In this document: positions 5,518 through 8,626 of the stretch, piece after piece
Position numbering within the stretch: position 1 is the first letter of the stretch
Layout of the letters: each line of letters begins with the position of its first letter
Assembly: GCA_021157645.1 (NCBI GenBank)
Contig: JAGGWC010000160.1
Location: 1-8,626 of the forward strand
Length of the DNA stretch: 8,626 bases
Direction: 5' to 3'
DNA from: Candidatus Cloacimonadota bacterium
GTDB taxonomy: Bacteria > Cloacimonadota > Cloacimonadia > Cloacimonadales > TCS61
Made by a program: the position numbers and the translations under genes
The notes under the pieces: generated by a model
Seen by the model: the letters and a program-made list of their open reading frames with translations, nothing else
What the model was told of the DNA's origin: nothing
Database searches by the model: none

Positions 5518-8500
5518 ATGGGTTTAAAGAGTAGGTCAGTAATGGTCGTAGGAGCTGGAATTGCAGGAATCCAGGCTTCTCTTGATCTAGCGGAAATGGG
5601 ATTGGATGTACATCTTGTAGAAGAATCTGCAACTATTGGTGGCAGAATGCCTCAATTGGATAAAACATTTCCGACCAATGATTGTTCCATGTGTATTCTT
5701 GCCCCCAAGATGAGCGAATGTGCTCGTCATCCCAATATAACAATTCATATCAAATCATCAGTTTCTGATGTTACAGGCAACCCAGGTGATTTTACTGCCA
5801 AGATAGTAGAACATGCCAAATATGTTGATCCCATAAAATGTGTTTCATGCGGACTTTGTGAAGAGAAATGTCCGGTTAAAGTTGACGATGAATTTGATAT
5901 GGGATTGCGAAAGAGAGGAGCCATTTCCCGTTCTTTCTTGCAAAGCATTCCTTCTGAATATACAATTGATAAAGAAAAGTGTTTATATCTTACAAAAGGA
6001 GTCTGCCGAATCTGTGAAAAGGTTTGTCCTGCTGGTGCGATAAATTATGAGGATAAAGATGTTGAGATCAAATTGAATGTAGGAGCTGTTATTCTTGCTT
6101 CGGGCATAGATGCTTTTGATCCAATAGGATTTGGACACTTTGGATACAAACGTTATTCAAATGTAGTTACTTCGCTCGATTTTGAAAGAATGCTTTCCGC
6201 ATCAGGTCCGTTTGGTGGTCATGTTGTACGAGCTTCCGATCATGCTGAACCGAAAAGTATTGCATTCATTCAATGTGTTGGTTCGCGTGATGAAAGTATT
6301 GGTCATAATTACTGTTCATCAACCTGTTGTATGTTTGCCATTAAGGAAGCCATTATTGCTAAAGAACATATGAAGGGTTTAGAATCGTCAATCTTTTATA
6401 TGGATATTCGTGCTTTTGGAAAAGATTTTGATAAATATTATGAAAAAGCAAAAGGTCAATATGGTGTGCAATTCATAAAATCAAAAGTTTCCGAGATCAG
6501 AGAATTGGAAAATGGAAGTCTGTCTTTGCGTCATGTTTTAGAAAATGGTAAAATTCAGTTTGCTGAATTTGATATGGTAATTCTTTCTGTTGGATTACAA
6601 CCTAGGAAGAATAGTACAAAACTAGCTAAAAATCTCAATATAAAACTTAATGAATTCGGTTTTTGTCGATCTGATACTTTTGAACCACTTAAAACAAGCA
6701 GAGAAGGAATTTATGTTTGTGGTGCAATGAATGTTCCACGTGATATTCCTGAATCTGTAACAACTGCTTCGGGTGCCGTAGCAGAGGCTGTAAAGTATTT
6801 GCGTTTGGAAAGACAAGAGATTGTGGAGAAAAAAATACCCGAAAAAGATATAGTTGGAGATCGACCTAGAATTGGCACTTTTGTCTGTCATTGCGGAATA
6901 AATATTGCCGGCGTGGTGGATGTGAAAGATGTAGCAGAATATGCTAAAGATCTGCCGAATGTAGAACATTCCGAAGATTTGATGTATGCCTGTTCTCAGG
7001 ATTGCATGAACACGATAAAGCAAAGGATCGAAGAACATGGCTTGAATCGGATCGTGATCGCTGCCTGCACTCCGCGTACTCATGAACCGCTATTCCGTGA
7101 AATGGTAAGTGAAGCTGGTTTGAATCCCTATCTTTTTGAAATGGCAAATATAAGAGATCAATGTTCATGGGCTCATATGAACGAACCGGAATTAGCTACA
7201 GAAAAATCAAAAGATCTGGTAAATATGGGTGTTGCCAAAGCACGAGAACTTACACCTTTGGAAAGACTTCCAATCGAGATCAATCCTAAAGCATTGGTTA
7301 TTGGTGCTGGATTAGCTGGAATGACAGCAGCCGAAGCTCTGGCAGATGCCGGACACGAAGTTTTCCTAGTGGAAAAAGAAGCTGAACTGGGTGGGAATCT
7401 TAGAAATATATATTTTACTTTTGATAAAGATCCACAGGAATTATTAGCTGAAAAGATCAAAAGTGTAACAAAAAATAAATTAATACAACTTTTTAAAAAT
7501 ACCGTAATCGAAAAAATCGATGGTTATGTTGGTAATTTTGTCGCGACGTTGAAAACTGAAAAAGATGAACAAACTTTAAAACATGGAATCGTCATCATTG
7601 CCACAGGTGCAGAAGAACATAAAACAAAAGAATACCTTTATGGAAAAAGTTCTCGCATAATTTCTCAGGTGGAATTTGAAGAGATGCTGTATACAGGCAA
7701 ATTCCCACCTAAAAAATTAAAGAATGTTGTGATGATTCAATGTGTAGGATCCCGGGAAGAAGGTAGAATGTATTGCAGCAGAGTATGCTGCACAAAAGCA
7801 GTGAAAAATGCTCTCATCCTGAAGGAGAAACTTCCTAACGTTAATACTTATGTTGCCTATCGAGATATTAGAACTTATGGATTCAGAGAAAAATATTATA
7901 CCGAACTACGCGATTTGGGAACCATGTTCATTCATTATGATCTGAATAAAAAACCGGAAGTGACTTTAGTGGATGAATGGGATCCAAACAGTCAAGTAAA
8001 CGTAACGATCTTTGATCCGATAATGGACAGAAAAGTCGAAGTGAAAGCCGATCTGCTGGTTCTCGCTACAGCTATTGATGCCAGAAAAGAAAATATCGAT
8101 CTCGGTAGAATGCTGAAAGTTTCTCTAAATACTGATGGAATGTTTTTGGAAGCGCATGTAAAACTTCGTCCGGTTGATTTTGCTACTGATGGGGTATTTG
8201 TGGCAGGATTAGCTCATACTCCCAAAGATATAGATGAAAGCATGGCACAAGCTAAAGCTGCTGCCAGCCGCGCTCTTACCTTTCTAAATAAGAAAGCAAT
8301 TCTGGCAGAAGGAACAATTTGTGAAGTAAATGACAGTCGTTGTACAGGTTGTGGATATTGTGAACAAATTTGTGCTTATAATGCTATTGAAGTGGATCTG
8401 GAAAAAGGGATCGCAATTGTTAATGAAGCGCTTTGTAAAGGTTGTGGAGCTTGTGTTGCATCTTGTAGATGTGCTGCGCTCGACTTACGTGGATTCAGTA

Positions 8501-8559
8501 ATGAACAGCTTTTCTCAGCTTTTGATGCTTTGGATATGGTAGATATTCTCGGAGAATGA
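5518..8559 (+). CDS. hdrA: Double HdrA (HdrL-type) flavoprotein with two FAD modules
   Basis: A 1013-residue protein built from two HdrA units. Unit 1 (about 1-430): FAD site GAGIAG (12-17), CSMCILAPKM with C56/C59, an inserted ferredoxin domain (C108/C111/C114/C118 and C155/C163/C166/C170), the QCVGSRD plus NYCSSTCC cluster motif (C253, C266, C270, C271), and the closing GIYVCGAMNVP. Unit 2 (about 450-1013): HdrA N-terminal Fe-S domain (C457/C459, C492, C496, C517 in ACTPRTHE, C549), FAD site GAGLAG (596-601), a second QCVGSRE plus YCSRVCC motif (C742, C753, C757, C758), GVFVAGLAHTP, and C-terminal clusters C942/C945/C948/C952 and C973/C976/C979/C983. Motif counting suggests two FAD and about seven [4Fe-4S] clusters. 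Ordinary HdrA is about 650 residues; long HdrL-type forms are known in sulfate reducers. The likely role is electron bifurcation or confurcation with the MvhD-like subunit. GAGG at 5507-5510 precedes the ATG by seven bases. The prolines usual after the fourth cysteine are missing in both C-terminal motifs. Confidence 0.95.
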   Translation: MGLKSRSVMVVGAGIAGIQASLDLAEMGLDVHLVEESATIGGRMPQLDKTFPTNDCSMCILAPKMSECARHPNITIHIKSSVSDVTGNPGDFTAKIVEHAKYVDPIKCVSCGLCEEKCPVKVDDEFDMGLRKRGAISRSFLQSIPSEYTIDKEKCLYLTKGVCRICEKVCPAGAINYEDKDVEIKLNVGAVILASGIDAFDPIGFGHFGYKRYSNVVTSLDFERMLSASGPFGGHVVRASDHAEPKSIAFIQCVGSRDESIGHNYCSSTCCMFAIKEAIIAKEHMKGLESSIFYMDIRAFGKDFDKYYEKAKGQYGVQFIKSKVSEIRELENGSLSLRHVLENGKIQFAEFDMVILSVGLQPRKNSTKLAKNLNIKLNEFGFCRSDTFEPLKTSREGIYVCGAMNVPRDIPESVTTASGAVAEAVKYLRLERQEIVEKKIPEKDIVGDRPRIGTFVCHCGINIAGVVDVKDVAEYAKDLPNVEHSEDLMYACSQDCMNTIKQRIEEHGLNRIVIAACTPRTHEPLFREMVSEAGLNPYLFEMANIRDQCSWAHMNEPELATEKSKDLVNMGVAKARELTPLERLPIEINPKALVIGAGLAGMTAAEALADAGHEVFLVEKEAELGGNLRNIYFTFDKDPQELLAEKIKSVTKNKLIQLFKNTVIEKIDGYVGNFVATLKTEKDEQTLKHGIVIIATGAEEHKTKEYLYGKSSRIISQVEFEEMLYTGKFPPKKLKNVVMIQCVGSREEGRMYCSRVCCTKAVKNALILKEKLPNVNTYVAYRDIRTYGFREKYYTELRDLGTMFIHYDLNKKPEVTLVDEWDPNSQVNVTIFDPIMDRKVEVKADLLVLATAIDARKENIDLGRMLKVSLNTDGMFLEAHVKLRPVDFATDGVFVAGLAHTPKDIDESMAQAKAAASRALTFLNKKAILAEGTICEVNDSRCTGCGYCEQICAYNAIEVDLEKGIAIVNEALCKGCGACVASCRCAALDLRGFSNEQLFSAFDALDMVDILGE

Positions 8560-8582
8560 TTTGCAAAGAACAAAACTAACAA

Positions 8583-8626
8583 GACCTTACGGATGGCTGA
8601 GGAACGAAATCTCCGTAATGGTTGGT
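8583..8626. repeat. Partial copy of the palindromic intergenic element, cut by window end
   Basis: CCTTACGGATGG (8585-8596), then GAGG, then CCGTAATGG (8613-8621) repeat the order of CCTTGCGAATGG, GAGG and CGTAATGG at 5391-5420. The copy can also fold on itself: 8584-8593 pairs with 8612-8622 with a single bulged base around an 18-base loop. The right half expected from the copy at 5391-5495 would lie outside the window. It begins 24 bases after the stop of the large HdrA gene. Confidence 0.6.

Noticed and set aside
6622..7083. A 153-codon open frame on the minus strand
   Set aside because: It lies fully inside the large HdrA gene, opposite highly conserved motifs, and its translation shows no recognisable domain.

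Overview
The window is one stretch of an anaerobe's flavin and iron-sulfur electron-transfer locus. All six coding regions are on the + strand and belong to the heterodisulfide-reductase HdrA, FrhB/FdhB and MvhD families. The DNA is AT-rich, the proteins are very cysteine-rich, and one gene reads an in-frame TGA as selenocysteine, so the source is an anaerobic, selenoprotein-making prokaryote. Shine-Dalgarno sites and a bacterial-type SECIS hairpin directly after the TGA point to Bacteria. The style of the intergenic repeats reminds me of Cloacimonadota or similar candidate-phylum genomes, but that is a weak guess from memory.

Layout: (1) 1-753, the 3' end of an HdrA-like FAD/Fe-S protein whose start lies outside the window; (2) a 223-base spacer with a degenerate 7-base periodic repeat; (3) 977-2665, a second HdrA-like protein ending in a double [4Fe-4S] ferredoxin domain; (4) a 52-base spacer with four CAAATNN heptads; (5) 2718-3872 and 3865-4953, two tandem FrhB/FdhB-like paralogues overlapping by 8 bases; (6) 4955-5380, an MvhD-like protein with selenocysteine at residue 68, encoded by TGA at 5156-5158 and followed by a SECIS-like hairpin at 5167-5196; a conventional ORF call would cut this gene to 67 codons; (7) a 137-base spacer filled by a nested palindrome; (8) 5518-8559, a 1013-residue double HdrA (HdrL-type) with two FAD modules; (9) the start of a related palindromic repeat that runs off the right edge.

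How they may work together: in known systems HdrA carries the bifurcating FAD, MvhD wires HdrA to an electron donor, and FrhB/FdhB-type subunits bring flavin and Fe-S centres that exchange electrons with F420, formate dehydrogenase or another partner. Order, tight spacing and one strand suggest a single electron-confurcating or -bifurcating complex. No HdrB/HdrC (CCG-domain) subunit and no hydrogenase or formate dehydrogenase catalytic subunit is visible here, so the terminal donor and acceptor are unknown. The first two genes together match, domain for domain, the two halves of the 1013-residue protein, so the locus appears to hold both a split and a fused version of the same double-HdrA architecture.
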